Positions 51,401 through 61,500 of a stretch of DNA of 64,000 bases are shown here, one piece after another. Source of the stretch: Solenopsis invicta (taxonomy: Eukaryota > Arthropoda > Insecta > Hymenoptera > Formicidae); contig NC_052671.1 of NCBI RefSeq assembly GCF_016802725.1, forward strand, positions 19,265,231 through 19,329,230, read 5' to 3'. Each line of letters starts with the position of its first letter. Within the stretch, counting starts at the first letter, position 1. Position numbers and translations under genes: made by a program. The notes beneath the pieces are model-generated. The model saw nothing but the letters and a program-made list of their open reading frames with translations. It searched no databases and was not told the origin of the DNA.

Positions 51401-52683
51401 TCGGAGGGGGAAATAACTCCGTTCTCTAGGAGGGTTTGAACTTGTGTGTTTATCTCCTCCTTATGGATGGGGGGAAAGCGATATTGCTTCGTATGGATTG
51501 GAATTTCGTCGGAGGTGGTGATTTTATGAGATGTTACGCTCGTACAACCGAGCTTGTCTTCCGGGAGTTGGAATAGGTCGCTATGCTTCTCTATAATTTC
51601 ATTCACGTGTTCCGATTCTTCATGATTTAGATGCTCGAGTCGAAGTAATTTTTTTATTTTTTCAATACGGTCGCCGTCGGAGGCGTCTACCGTTGATATA
51701 GAAGCTACACGATGCCCTGGGGCAGGATTATCTTTTACTTTGATTGGATTTAGAATACTTCCCGCGCCGCTAACGGGGGGATTTCGAGAACTAGAATTGA
51801 TTTGATTTAGAATGTTTTCCGTGCCACTAATGGAGTTTTGAGAACTAGAAACGAACGATTCTAGAACTTTTCCCGCGCCGCTAACGGGGGGATTTCGAGA
51901 ACTAGAATCGACTTGACTTATGACATTTCCCGCGCCGCTAACGGGGGGACTTTGAGAGATAAAGTCAAGTTCCTGTAATTCGATTGTAGGCACAATTAAT
52001 TCACGATCTGTATCGCTCGAATTCACTACTTGGAGGTAAGCTTTTCCGTCTCTATTTGTAACGACGGCGTCACCGAGATATACGCCCTCACAGACGCTAA
52101 GTCGCGGTACGTATCCGACGGCTACCTCTGGGTTTTTTATCCTAAGATAAAAGGTAGCTCTCGATCGGCTCGGTATAACAACCGTTTCACGATGAGCGAA
52201 AGGAATCTCGGTTCCTCGCCATTGGACGACTCGTTTAACAAAATCTATACTCGCGGAGTCACGGAGGAAATCCGATCCTAGGATACCTTCCTGTACGATC
52301 GGGAAATTATTTGGAACTACGTGAATGTACACGGGGTAACCCATGAAATTTATGTAAGTGGACCCGAGTGTTTCTACCTGCCCGTCGGTTATGCCGCTAA
52401 GGCGTAACGTGTCACTCCGACACACGGGTGTCTCGGGGTGAATGCTTCTTTCTTTTACGAGATTTGGTGCGGCCCCGGTGTCGACCATGAAATTTGTCTC
52501 TTGTAGTAGGCCGACCGCTTTCACAGCGATGGTGGGGGCATGAGAAAAGTCTGAAGGATTTAGGACTGCGACTCGGGCGTTTCGACCGCTGTCGCTTCGA
52601 TAGGATTGACTGGACGCGAGCGAGGGTGGGGAGGCCCGTCTCGAGGAGCGTCCGCCCGCCTCGAGGGGCTGTTCTCGTTTCCC
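48469..52683 (-). CDS. pol: Pol polyprotein (protease-RT-RNase H-integrase), copy 1
   Basis: Continuous frame to 48469; entry by -1 frameshift at 52677-52683. Protease active site FMVDTGAAPN. Between protease and RT are three and a half 19-residue repeats (PPVSGAGNVISQVDSSSRN). RT has MVIDYRALNE, FDLVSGFHQIPM and catalytic YLDDIVL (about residue 497 from the GTG at 52524). RNase H has VTTDASGYAIGG. An acidic linker (ESLSDSESDSESDE) follows. Integrase has an HHCC region (HCSAIGGHKGVTKTL...CRDCQLKK) and D,D,E in SMDIMGPLP, LTDQGRNF and NGSVERSHH. The C-terminal domain is SSQYMGPYKIIEV. All catalytic residues are present, so it looks functional. Confidence 0.93.
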   Translation of the reverse strand, partial: GKREQPLEAGGRSSRRASPPSLASSQSYRSDSGRNARVAVLNPSDFSHAPTIAVKAVGLLQETNFMVDTGAAPNLVKERSIHPETPVCRSDTLRLSGITDGQVETLGSTYINFMGYPVYIHVVPNNFPIVQEGILGSDFLRDSASIDFVKRVVQWRGTEIPFAHRETVVIPSRSRATFYLRIKNPEVAVGYVPRLSVCEGVYLGDAVVTNRDGKAYLQVVNSSDTDRELIVPTIELQELDFISQSPPVSGAGNVISQVDSSSRNPPVSGAGKVLESFVSSSQNSISGTENILNQINSSSRNPPVSGAGSILNPIKVKDNPAPGHRVASISTVDASDGDRIEKIKKLLRLEHLNHEESEHVNEIIEKHSDLFQLPEDKLGCTSVTSHKITTSDEIPIHTKQYRFPPIHKEEINTQVQTLLENGVISPSDSPYNSPLWVVPKKADSQGNKRWRMVIDYRALNEKTVGDAYPLPNITEILDQLGSAKYLSVFDLVSGFHQIPMHEADAQKTAFSTPYGHYQFNRMPFGLKNAPATFQRLMDQVLSGLQGTELFVYLDDIVLYASSLREHIIKFSKLADRLRKANLKLQPDKCEFLKKEVVYLGHVISADGVKPDPQKVQAVEKFPRPTSAKNIKQFLGLSGYYRRFIPDFSKTAKPLTSLLKKDKAFVWSGAQEEAFTQLRQALCSKPILQYPDFTQPFVVTTDASGYAIGGVLSQGTIGKDLPIAYTSRLLNTAESNYSTIEKELLAIVYCVNYFRPYLYGRKFTLVTDHKPLVWLHSVKDPTSRLVRWRLKLAEYDYEVVYKAGKANANADALSRNPVSHGIFPLTRDKRNTTPLRRSERIKNRQPAAIKPSQNLNTDLTRPLEPNATEKSRPQKVVKFDLPSDIESLSDSESDSESDEPLSDPANELPLPNEAQIIDVRDSLQTRNDNIVIFTTLTGEPCDIGARILRESNQLPRIEGTMVGRAKVINLGKRNLIALIIEERVSATLQLETLKEVIGSLRDVVNELQLKTVSLARGPVIDITRNTVRTLLAREFKDSPVKIIICSNEIKIPSEQDRADIIKENHCSAIGGHKGVTKTLNRIKYKYHWSKIKEDVQNFIRNCRDCQLKKLVRLKTRQPMTLTDTPNSAFEKISMDIMGPLPMTEDGYSYILTIQDLLSKYSLAIPLRRTTASDIAEAFVNEFICTFGAPKAVLTDQGRNFVSSLMKNVARKFKIKQCRTTAYRPQSNGSVERSHHVLCEYLKQFVEKDNWNEYLRLACFSYNTSVHEGTWYTPHELVFGKVAETPSSDPPLDMEKNETYSQYLSDLFNKIRDVQNIARENLINSKLKSKHYYDRKMRPQNFNIGDFVYMLREPLKNKLSSQYMGPYKIIEVLENKNVKLEIKRDKTRTVHTDKLKLAVGNIPTPP

Positions 52684-54011
52684 TGCCTCGCCTGAGAGTT
52701 ATTATACTCTCGTTTTCGGCATTCTTCGATTTCGTGCCCGGAGTATTTACAATATCGACACCATTTTCCGGGCGAACTGTTGTAATTTCTAGAGGCGTTA
52801 TTGTCGCCGGCTGCTCGAGCCCCTCTATTATATCGATAACTGTCGTTACGACTCGAGTCATGAGTATCGCGGCGGCGAGAATCGTATGTCTCGTTACGGC
52901 GCGGATCGTAGTACCGGGCGCTTTCCGGTCGCCAGTTGTCTCGTGGCGGGCTGCTCGGTTGCTTGCCCGGCGGGTAATCGCGACTATACGGACGTACGGA
53001 TGTCGGTGCTAGATCGAGGGTGGGACGCCTTTCTGTACCGCGCTCCAGCCTACGTGAACTCTCATATCTTTGCATTTCTAATTCATCTCGTTTTGCAATT
53101 GTTTTAACAGCAGCAAATGCTTCGAAAGGACGGAGCTGTTTTTCGGGTTCGAGTTGCAAACGGAATCGTAATGGTAACCCCGCGCAGAAAGATCTAGCTG
53201 TTAGCTCGTCGATTTCTGCAATAACCTGAGGACTCAGTATACCGTGAGCTCGACGCTCCGAATCGAGGATGGCTGCCCTAAGCTCTTTTACGCGACTAAT
53301 ATAATCTAGGATATGTTCGTTGGCTTTAAGATAAACTGTACTCAGTTCTCCACGGTACTGGGCTATAGTATTAGCGGACCCGAACGCTCCGTTTAAAAGA
53401 TCGATTAACTGAGTTACTGTATCGCAGGGTTCGTCTTCCACCGCGGAATATGCACGACCACGAAGTTTGTTTATTAACAATCTCGTTAGTGATTTTTCGT
53501 AATTTGGCGGTACGATATCGCGGGCACGTCGGCATGCGCGCGCGAATTGTGAAAGAGGGACGTTGTAACCATCAAAATGTGTTACGCCCTCGGTCGCTTC
53601 GCGAAGAGATATCTTGGGCATGTGCGTTGCATGCGCGTCGGGTGCAGGTTCGTTAAATGAGGAATGCCGATCGTTGGAATCGAAAAATGGCTGTCCTGGA
53701 GGTAAACTCGGACTGTGCGCTTCCGGTCGTCTATTTTCAACCTCGTGCCTAAGTGAATTAATTTCGCGCATTATCTCATTCTTTAGCGCCGCAAACATAT
53801 TTCTTACGTCGGATGCAAGAGTCGAATCTGTTTCTTTGTTGCGTTCGAGTGCTCTACGTTCTTTTTCCAGTTGCATTCTCTCGCGGTCTATCGCGGCGGC
53901 TTCGTCTCTTAATCGTTTTTCGTGTTTATCTTGTGCTAACCGTACTGCATCTAATTCTTCTTCGGTAAGGGCCGTTTTGGCCATGGTCTTCGCGGAGTTC
54001 CGGGTTTCCAT
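52560..54011 (-). CDS. gag: Gag polyprotein, copy 1
   Basis: Likely start METRNSAKT at 54011, 38 bases after the LTR; a second Met is at 53984. The frame runs open into the LTR, but that part would lie before the primer site. Coiled-coil N-terminus (Glu/Arg-rich, EKRLRDEAAAIDRERMQLE), a Gag capsid region (SLREATEGVTHFDGYNVPLS, IAQYRGELSTVYLKANEH), an Arg-rich linker and one zinc knuckle CRYCKYSGHEIEEC (CX2CX4HX4C). Packages the RNA and forms the particle. Confidence 0.9.
   Translation of the reverse strand: METRNSAKTMAKTALTEEELDAVRLAQDKHEKRLRDEAAAIDRERMQLEKERRALERNKETDSTLASDVRNMFAALKNEIMREINSLRHEVENRRPEAHSPSLPPGQPFFDSNDRHSSFNEPAPDAHATHMPKISLREATEGVTHFDGYNVPLSQFARACRRARDIVPPNYEKSLTRLLINKLRGRAYSAVEDEPCDTVTQLIDLLNGAFGSANTIAQYRGELSTVYLKANEHILDYISRVKELRAAILDSERRAHGILSPQVIAEIDELTARSFCAGLPLRFRLQLEPEKQLRPFEAFAAVKTIAKRDELEMQRYESSRRLERGTERRPTLDLAPTSVRPYSRDYPPGKQPSSPPRDNWRPESARYYDPRRNETYDSRRRDTHDSSRNDSYRYNRGARAAGDNNASRNYNSSPGKWCRYCKYSGHEIEECRKREYNNSQARQGNENSPSRRADAPRDGPPHPRSRPVNPIEATAVETPESQS
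52677..52683 (-). promoter_or_regulatory. -1 ribosomal frameshift heptamer GGGAAAC
   Basis: On the minus strand GGGAAAC lies in the gag phase as G GGA AAC. The -1 (pol) frame has stops just upstream (TAA TAA, about 15 bases before), and is then open through the heptamer into pol, so the shift must happen between there and the gag stop at 52560. A CTCGAG...CTCGAG stem begins about 11 bases downstream. Confidence 0.75.
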
Positions 54012-54025
54012 TATCGGAGCGATCG

Positions 54026-54043
54026 ATCCCACCGCTGTCACCA
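54026..54043 (-). promoter_or_regulatory. Primer binding site of copy 1
   Basis: TGGTGACAGCGGTGGGAT, 6 bases after the 5' LTR. It is similar to the complement of a tRNA-Leu 3' end, with mismatches; the primer identity is uncertain. Confidence 0.45.
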
Positions 54044-54232
54044 GAATTATGTTACGTCCCGACCGAGCGCGGTCGCCGTTGAGCGGAATACGCGCGTTTC
54101 GGCGAAACTGGCTGTTTTGAAGCCTGAGCTTCGGGGACTCCACAGCCCAGGAGCGGATCGCGTGGCCGGATTTACCGGCGGACGGGCCCGATTTTCCGCG
54201 ACCGATGGCCTAGTGAGGGGAGTTTTATAACT

Positions 54233-54637
54233 TTAGAAAAGATGCCGCGAGAGCGCGAGTATAGTGGCGTCGGAATCGTTCCAGGGGCTGTCTCCCTCCC
54301 GGATTAAATAAGCTACGAATTCTTCCAGCTCGTGGGGGCAACGGTCACAATCGAGAGGGTGACGGCGGGCAGCCACGGGCGCGTGGCAAGAATCGCACTT
54401 TTGCGGGTTGTGTGGGTAGCCGAGATAGATGTAATGAGTAATTACCCCGAGGTAACTTTCTTTCTTAAAGCTTGATTGTTTGCCTTTACACTCGAGGCAT
54501 AATACTGTTGACTCGTCGTCGTTTCGAAAATACAGTGAGGTTACGCACTGGGCACTGCGGAGCCATATACCGAACGAGCGATTCGCGTCGCGCTGGGCAC
54601 GGACCGAGAGAATAGCAATGTGCGGCGGTGGGCACAT
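54233..54637 (-). CDS. LTR-encoded zinc-binding protein B (LTR-B copy)
   Basis: Identical to 44105-44509. In the proviral transcript from this LTR it lies directly before gag (gag start 54011). Confidence 0.65.
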   Translation of the reverse strand: MCPPPHIAILSVRAQRDANRSFGIWLRSAQCVTSLYFRNDDESTVLCLECKGKQSSFKKESYLGVITHYIYLGYPHNPQKCDSCHAPVAARRHPLDCDRCPHELEEFVAYLIREGDSPWNDSDATILALSRHLF

Positions 54638-54661
54638 ACTCTAATTTACCGTGTAAGGTTA

Positions 54662-55054
54662 TTATTCTTCTGGAGATACGCACGTGCACGTCTCTTCGAT
54701 TTCTATTATAGTAGGCGCTGTATTGAGATATGGTTTGTCTTCCGAGTTGTGCAAATGGCGCGCGAGGTCGTTCAGTGCTTCGTAGCACTCGACGCAGTCG
54801 ATCGCGGTCTCCGGAAATGAGATTAGACGATTGCAGGACGAGCAGCGTGTGGCTTCTTCGTCCCCGCCGATAATTAAGTAGTGACGCGTGACTGAGTTAA
54901 AAAATACGCGGTCGCGAAAGGGGAGAGTATTTCGGCACCCGTCGCAAATGATCGTGCGGTTAATCTGGTGTTGATGGAAGGTGGCCAGGCTACACAACGC
55001 GGAGTTAAGCCAATCGAAATATGGGGCTTGAGTTGAAAAGTACGCGTGTGACAT
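54662..55054 (-). CDS. LTR-encoded zinc-binding protein A (LTR-B copy)
   Basis: One residue differs from 44534-44926 (IEIEETC here). Order in the element sense is A, B, gag. Confidence 0.65.
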   Translation of the reverse strand: MSHAYFSTQAPYFDWLNSALCSLATFHQHQINRTIICDGCRNTLPFRDRVFFNSVTRHYLIIGGDEEATRCSSCNRLISFPETAIDCVECYEALNDLARHLHNSEDKPYLNTAPTIIEIEETCTCVSPEE

Positions 55055-56467
55055 GCTTTGTTGGACGTTGCGACTTAGCTTTAGTATGGCGGTTGCTGTT
55101 GAAACTGTTGCCTTGGTAGCCGCTCTGGTCAGGTGATGATCGTCTTCGTCCTTCTCGGCTGTCCGGTCGTCCTCGAGCCTCGATCGTGATACTTCTGTTT
55201 AGGCACTACACTCGCGTCGCAGTATTGCATGCATGGAAGCGGAGGAGGTTAAGCATGGTGATTAAGCGAAAAAGCATTTGTGCATAAACTAATCTTTTAT
55301 TACTACGATATAAAGCACAATTTAAACTACGGTTACATTGAAATTAAGCTTACGAGAAAAATAACGATGGATTTAGAGTTAGACTTAAAATTAGAATTAG
55401 AATTGGAATTAGGAAGTGTCTCGATTTAGGATTTGAGTTAGAGCTGGAATTCGAATTAGAATTAGGATTGGAATTAGAGTGACTCGTTTGGATTAGCGCG
55501 AACTAGTAGCTCAGGGGAACTCGGTCGCTACAATTGCGACACGGAACCGTCCTGGCTACACTAGCCCTGATCTCTACTCTCGAGTTCGAACTGCCCGGAG
55601 TCGCGGGCTGCATCCCTATTTATATGATTTTGAGACAAAGCTCTGAAAAAGCGCGGCAAGTCGGTGCTCTTAGTGGGGGGTTGCTGCTGATGCAACCACT
55701 CAGATTCCTTGAATAAGAAAACTCAAGTTCAAGTGCCGTGCGAGCGGACTTCTCCGCCGCGACCATCCGGCACTGAGAAATGTCAGGGAAATGTCAGTTC
55801 ACGATTTTATGACTTTAACGGTCGCGCGACAGATTTCTCTGTCGCGGTGTTTTTCAAGTGCCGTGCGAGCGGACTTCTCCGCCGCGACCATCCGGCGCTG
55901 GAAAATGTTGGATTGAGATTTTATTACTTTTCGAGTGTCGTAGGCGCAGTTTCCTTCTAGCAACCTTCCGTCACTGGAAAATGTTAAATATGATTTTACG
56001 ACTTACTGGCCGTGCGTGCAGATCGCTCTGCCGCGACTATCCGGCGCTGGGAAATGTTAAATAGACATTAGTCTATGATTTTATGACTTGCTGGCCGTGC
56101 GTGCAGATCATTCTGCTGCGACTATCCGGCGGTGGAAAATGTTAAGAACAGGATGCGACCTGACAGTTAGATTTGTTAGCGAATGCCGGCTTGCCCGTCT
56201 GTTTTATACCGGTGTCGAAAAAATTTATACTCGCAACGTCGCGGACGTGACACCCCTCCTCTTGGGGAAAGAAAAATGTTGAATGCTAATTCAACATTTT
56301 TCTTACAAATTACTAGAACTAACGCTGAGGGTTCGAATAACAATTAAAGAAAATTTATTATGCTGAGGGACGCTCATTCTTAAGATCAAATGCTAGAAAG
56401 GACTTAGAGATAAAAAAAAATTTAACTTAATTACAAACAATTTTGGGATGATTAATACAATTTTCTT

Positions 56468-58489
56468 TCAAGGGGAATTTTTTACTCTGTTGAGGTATTT
56501 ACGCAATTCGCCATATGATGTCTCGTTGTTGACGTCTTTGTTCTCTTGATCTGGGCGTGTCTCAGGGGCTGGTGCAGTAGGAGAGTTAGTCGATCCAGGG
56601 AGGTTGGTTCCTTGAAGTGCAGCTGCTGACTCTGCATTGACAAAGATATATTCCTGCGTCGGAGGCTTTGATCTCGGGTTACCAAGATGTAATAGGAGGT
56701 TGGTGACCGAGCTCCAAATTGCGCCTAACAGATGTATACTCCATCCGTAGACAGAATGCAAGGCATATCCGTGTATCATTGTATCAATTACTAGTTTTGC
56801 TAGGCGGGCGATAACGAAGATAGCAAGCACTCCTGCACTTGCTGAACCAAAAGTTATGAATCCACTCCATATCCGCTTGCCTGTATTCTCTGCAATGTGG
56901 TTCAGGGCTTGTTCGTCGAGTAATCCCATCATTGAGATGCTCCCGTGTTCAATAGTCTGGCCCATTGCGCCTCGTGCGATGGTATTCAGAGTGTACGGTC
57001 GTTCGACAGGAAACATAATGTGATCCCTTAGGCGGTCGAGGTCTTCTGGTGTGTATATGCCGCTCGTAGCTAGGTAGTCCGGGCTGATATATTTCCACTT
57101 TGGCTTTGTCAATGGTTGAATGATGGGTGGTGCTAGTATTTCGGTCGGCCTATTGTCTATGCGATACCATGTATCCTGTATCTTATACATACTTGGAATA
57201 AGGTTGTTGCAATCCCGCTGTGTTCCCTTCCTTGTTAGAATTCGGGAACGGGGTATCACGAAATAAGAGGTATTTCGGTAAGTGACCGGAAGTTCGTTGA
57301 AACAGTTTTCCGTGTGCCTTATTTTGCATTCGACGGGGACGCACTTGATTAGATGGATGACTTCCCCACTGGTGATTGCCGTATAGCCTGGAGTCTTCAT
57401 AATGCGAAAGGCCATTTCGTCCGGTGCAATGCTAGCCAATGAGAGTGCGTTCCGAAGGACTTGTGTTTCTAATGCACATTTCTGCTCCATGATGTCGCGG
57501 TATAATTGTGTGAGTTGTGTCTTCATATGCTTCTCTACGTAAAGGAACTTTGAATTTACGTAGGCAAATATGTCCAGATCGTTTAACGCTATTTTCGATC
57601 GGGTTTTGAAAGTGCGGCCTTTTTGTGTTTCCAAAATCAACAGCCTGGGATGTTCTGTTGGATACAATTTATAACCGCATACATTGATTTCTCTTCCTTC
57701 CAGCTTGGTTAGTGCGAAGGTCGTCTCACGCGTGGTGATGGTGTAAATTATTGGTGACGTTTGATTCGGCTTCGGGGAGAGCCTATTTGCCAAACCTTCA
57801 TAGATGACGTCATAATGATCGAATCGGCAGCTGTCTGTGGCGGCAATGCTCCAGTACGTCTCCGATCCGTCGGTGTCCTTGCACATCCGGCTGGCTGTAG
57901 AACATCGCGTGCCAGAGGGTAATATGATCTCCTTCGAGGATTTCTTAACGGACGCTTCGAAGGTACGGAGGACGATTTTCACAGATGCTTGGACGATTAC
58001 CCGTTCCCATTCTCCATAGCCATCGGAATATGGTGCGCCCTCGCAAGTTGCGTCCGTACCAGCTCGTCCAGCCAGCGTGACACTGCGCCAGTGTGTGGTG
58101 TTCGGTTGCAGCCGGTCAATGACAGCTGAGCCGAGAGTTAAAGAGCCTGTCTCGTGAAGGCGGCGGCATCCGTCGGCTCCTAATTCTCGTAGGTATTCCT
58201 TGCGTCCATCTTTAACGACGGATACATGGGAATGCATCCCGCAATGGTACACCGTTCGATCTATTTTGACTAGGCACTGAGTCACGGAGATTCGATCGAA
58301 GTCGGACAACTGGAGTAACTGCATGTACACTTCCGTGTTAACAGGTTCGAGATCATCCACCTCACATGTTCCGATGTCCAGTAATGAAAGGGTCGTGATG
58401 TTGAGTCCTTCCCCGCTGCAATCGTATCCGACGAGTCCGTTTGCAATTAACGGTAATGTCGAAAGAATAAGGATGAGATGTGGATCCAT
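56468..58489 (-). CDS. env: Chuvirus-like envelope glycoprotein, copy 2
   Basis: 673 codons, differing from copy 1 at two or so residues near the C-terminus (VTNLLLHL for VTNFLLHL; LQGTNLPG for LQGINLPG). Same signal peptide, ectodomain cysteines, membrane segment and tail. No lesions. Confidence 0.75.
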   Translation of the reverse strand: MDPHLILILSTLPLIANGLVGYDCSGEGLNITTLSLLDIGTCEVDDLEPVNTEVYMQLLQLSDFDRISVTQCLVKIDRTVYHCGMHSHVSVVKDGRKEYLRELGADGCRRLHETGSLTLGSAVIDRLQPNTTHWRSVTLAGRAGTDATCEGAPYSDGYGEWERVIVQASVKIVLRTFEASVKKSSKEIILPSGTRCSTASRMCKDTDGSETYWSIAATDSCRFDHYDVIYEGLANRLSPKPNQTSPIIYTITTRETTFALTKLEGREINVCGYKLYPTEHPRLLILETQKGRTFKTRSKIALNDLDIFAYVNSKFLYVEKHMKTQLTQLYRDIMEQKCALETQVLRNALSLASIAPDEMAFRIMKTPGYTAITSGEVIHLIKCVPVECKIRHTENCFNELPVTYRNTSYFVIPRSRILTRKGTQRDCNNLIPSMYKIQDTWYRIDNRPTEILAPPIIQPLTKPKWKYISPDYLATSGIYTPEDLDRLRDHIMFPVERPYTLNTIARGAMGQTIEHGSISMMGLLDEQALNHIAENTGKRIWSGFITFGSASAGVLAIFVIARLAKLVIDTMIHGYALHSVYGWSIHLLGAIWSSVTNLLLHLGNPRSKPPTQEYIFVNAESAAALQGTNLPGSTNSPTAPAPETRPDQENKDVNNETSYGELRKYLNRVKNSP

Positions 58490-58597
58490 GCTGCGTCTTT
58501 GTGTACGCTGGTCGTTTCTTTACTGCCGACGATCCTTTGCCTGAGTCGGGTCCGAGGGTCGGGTCCGGCGGGAACATCTGGCGTGGCGTCGCTATAC

Positions 58598-61500
58598 CTA
58601 AGGAGGAGTGGGGATGTTTCCTACGGCTAACTTAAGTTTATCGGTGTGAACCGTACGCGTTTTATCTCTTTTTATTTCTAACTTAACGTTTTTGTTTTCT
58701 AATACTTCAATTATTTTATAAGGTCCCATATATTGGCTAGATAGCTTATTTTTCAAGGGTTCCCTCAGCATGTACACGAAGTCGCCTATATTAAAGTTTT
58801 GCGGTCGCATTTTTCGGTCATAGTAGTGTTTGGATTTTAATTTAGAATTAATTAAATTTTCGCGTGCTATATTCTGAACGTCGCGAATTTTATTGAATAG
58901 GTCGCTTAGGTATTGGGAATAAGTTTCATTTTTTTCCATGTCTAGTGGAGGGTCGCTTGACGGAGTTTCGGCGACTTTCCCGAAAACGAGCTCGTGTGGC
59001 GTGTACCAGGTACCTTCGTGCACGCTAGTATTGTAAGAAAAACACGCCAGCCTGAGATACTCATTCCAATTATCCTTTTCGACAAATTGTTTCAAATATT
59101 CACACAAAACATGGTGGGATCTCTCCACAGAGCCGTTCGATTGCGGCCTATATGCAGTGGTTCTGCATTGTTTGATTTTAAATTTTCGTGCCACATTTTT
59201 CATGAGGCTGCTTACAAAGTTTCTACCCTGGTCAGTGAGAACCGCTTTAGGAGCACCAAACGTACAAATAAATTCGTTTACAAACGCTTCGGCTATGTCT
59301 GAGGCGGTAGTACGCCTTAATGGAATAGCGAGGGAGTATTTGGACAAAAGGTCTTGAATGGTGAGGATATAACTGTACCCATCTTCGGTCATGGGTAAAG
59401 GACCCATAATATCCATAGATATTTTCTCGAACGCGCTGTTGGGAGTGTCTGTTAGAGTCATTGGTTGTCTGGTTTTTAAACGTACTAATTTCTTTAATTG
59501 ACAATCGCGACAGTTGCGAATAAAATTTTGTACATCCTCTTTTATTTTAGACCAATGATATTTGTATTTAATTCTGTTTAGAGTTTTAGTGACTCCTTTA
59601 TGGCCACCTATCGCGGAGCAATGATTTTCTTTGATGATGTCCGCGCGGTCTTGTTCCGAAGGAATCTTTATTTCGTTAGAACAAATTATGATTTTGACCG
59701 GGGAGTCTTTAAATTCTCGCGCCAGGAGGGTGCGAACTGTATTCCGGGTGATATCGATAACGGGACCTCTAGCCAGTGATACTGTCTTGAGCTGGAGCTC
59801 GTTGACTACGTCACGAAGTGAGCCTATCACTTCTTTTAATGTCTCTAACTGTAAAGTGGCAGAGACGCGTTCTTCAATTATGAGTGCGATTAAATTTCTC
59901 TTCCCTAAATTAATGACCTTTGCGCGGCCTACCATAGTTCCTTCTATCCGCGGTAATTGATTTGATTCCCGTAGGATGCGCGCTCCGATATCGCACGGTT
60001 CGCCAGTGAGCGTTGTAAAGATCACGATATTATCGTTACGAGTCTGTAGACTGTCGCGTACGTCAATTATTTGAGCTTCGTTTGGAAGTGGCAGTTCGTT
60101 TGCAGGGTCTGAGAGGGGTTCGTCTGATTCAGAGTCACTTTCGCTGTCGGATAGTGATTCTATGTCTGAGGGAAGATCAAATTTTACGACTTTTTGAGGG
60201 CGTGATTTCTCTGTCGCATTTGGCTCAAGTGGGCGCGTCAGGTCAGTGTTTAAGTTTTGTGACGGTTTTATTGCAGCCGGCTGTCGGTTTTTAATGCGTT
60301 CGGACCGACGAAGTGGTGTCGTGTTTCGTTTATCTCGGGTTAAGGGGAAGATTCCGTGGGAAACAGGGTTTCTAGATAGAGCGTCTGCGTTTGCATTTGC
60401 TTTTCCAGCTTTGTATACAACTTCGTAATCATACTCGGCTAGTTTTAAACGCCATCGAACGAGTCGTGATGTGGGATCCTTTACTGAATGTAACCAAACG
60501 AGAGGTTTATGGTCGGTGACAAGGGTAAACTTTCGCCCGTAGAGATATGGTCTGAAGTAATTGACACAATAAACGATAGCTAAAAGTTCTTTTTCTATTG
60601 TAGAGTAATTACTTTCGGCGGTGTTCAATAGACGTGATGTGTAAGCGATCGGTAGATCTTTCCCTATAGTGCCTTGACTCAGCACGCCGCCAATAGCGTA
60701 ACCCGAAGCGTCGGTTGTCACAACAAAAGGTTGCGTGAAATCCGGATACTGTAGTATCGGTTTCGAACATAATGCTTGACGTAATTGCGTGAAGGCCTCC
60801 TCCTGCGCTCCTGACCAAACAAATGCTTTATCTTTCTTTAATAGGCTTGTCAACGGCTTTGCGGTCTTTGAAAAATCCGGTATGAACCGGCGATAATATC
60901 CCGAGAGCCCTAAGAATTGTTTGATGTTTTTAGCGCTTGTAGGGCGGGGAAATTTCTCTACGGCCTGGACCTTTTGTGGGTCAGGTTTTACTCCGTCCGC
61001 GCTTATTACATGACCTAAGTATACGACTTCCTTTTTCAAAAACTCGCACTTGTCTGGTTGGAGTTTCAGATTTGCTTTCCTGAGTCTGTCGGCTAACTTG
61101 CTAAACTTAATAATATGCTCACGCAATGAGCTGGCATACAAAACTATATCGTCGAGGTATACAAATAACTCCGTGCCTTGTAGGCCCGATAACACCTGAT
61201 CCATGAGGCGTTGAAACGTCGCAGGGGCGTTTTTCAGCCCGAACGGCATGCGATTAAACTGATAGTGCCCGTAAGGCGTGGAGAAAGCCGTCTTCTGCGC
61301 GTCTGCTTCATGCATTGGTATTTGATGAAAACCTGACACTAAATCGAATACGCTGAGGTATTTCGCGCTGCCTAACTGATCTAAAATTTCCGTGATGTTT
61401 GGCAGGGGGTATGCGTCACCGACCGTTTTTTCGTTTAGAGCGCGGTAGTCTATTACCATGCGCCATCTTTTATTTCCTTGAGAGTCGGCCTTTTTCGGCA

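Larger units (their letters stand above)
43922..56252 (-). mobile_element. Env-bearing Gypsy-type element, copy 1 (complete)
   Basis: Minus-strand provirus: 5' LTR 54050-56252, primer site, gag, pol, env, polypurine tract, 3' LTR 43922-46125. LTRs start TGTCACGTCC and end GGGACGTAACA. All three main genes are open. LTRs differ by only a few substitutions and small indels, so the insertion or duplication is recent. The 5' LTR is shared with copy 2, which continues past the window edge, giving a tandem array. Confidence 0.93.
54050..56252 (-). repeat. Shared LTR (LTR-B): 5' LTR of copy 1, 3' LTR of copy 2
   Basis: 2203 bp, nearly identical to LTR-A. Differences include a 2-base indel in the CAACCACC run and a few bases near 56120-56260. 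Confidence 0.93.

Noticed and set aside
52412..52861. 149-codon minus-strand frame across the gag-pol junction
   Set aside because: Third frame over two well-supported genes; Arg/Lys/Ser-rich composition follows from the overlapping sequence.
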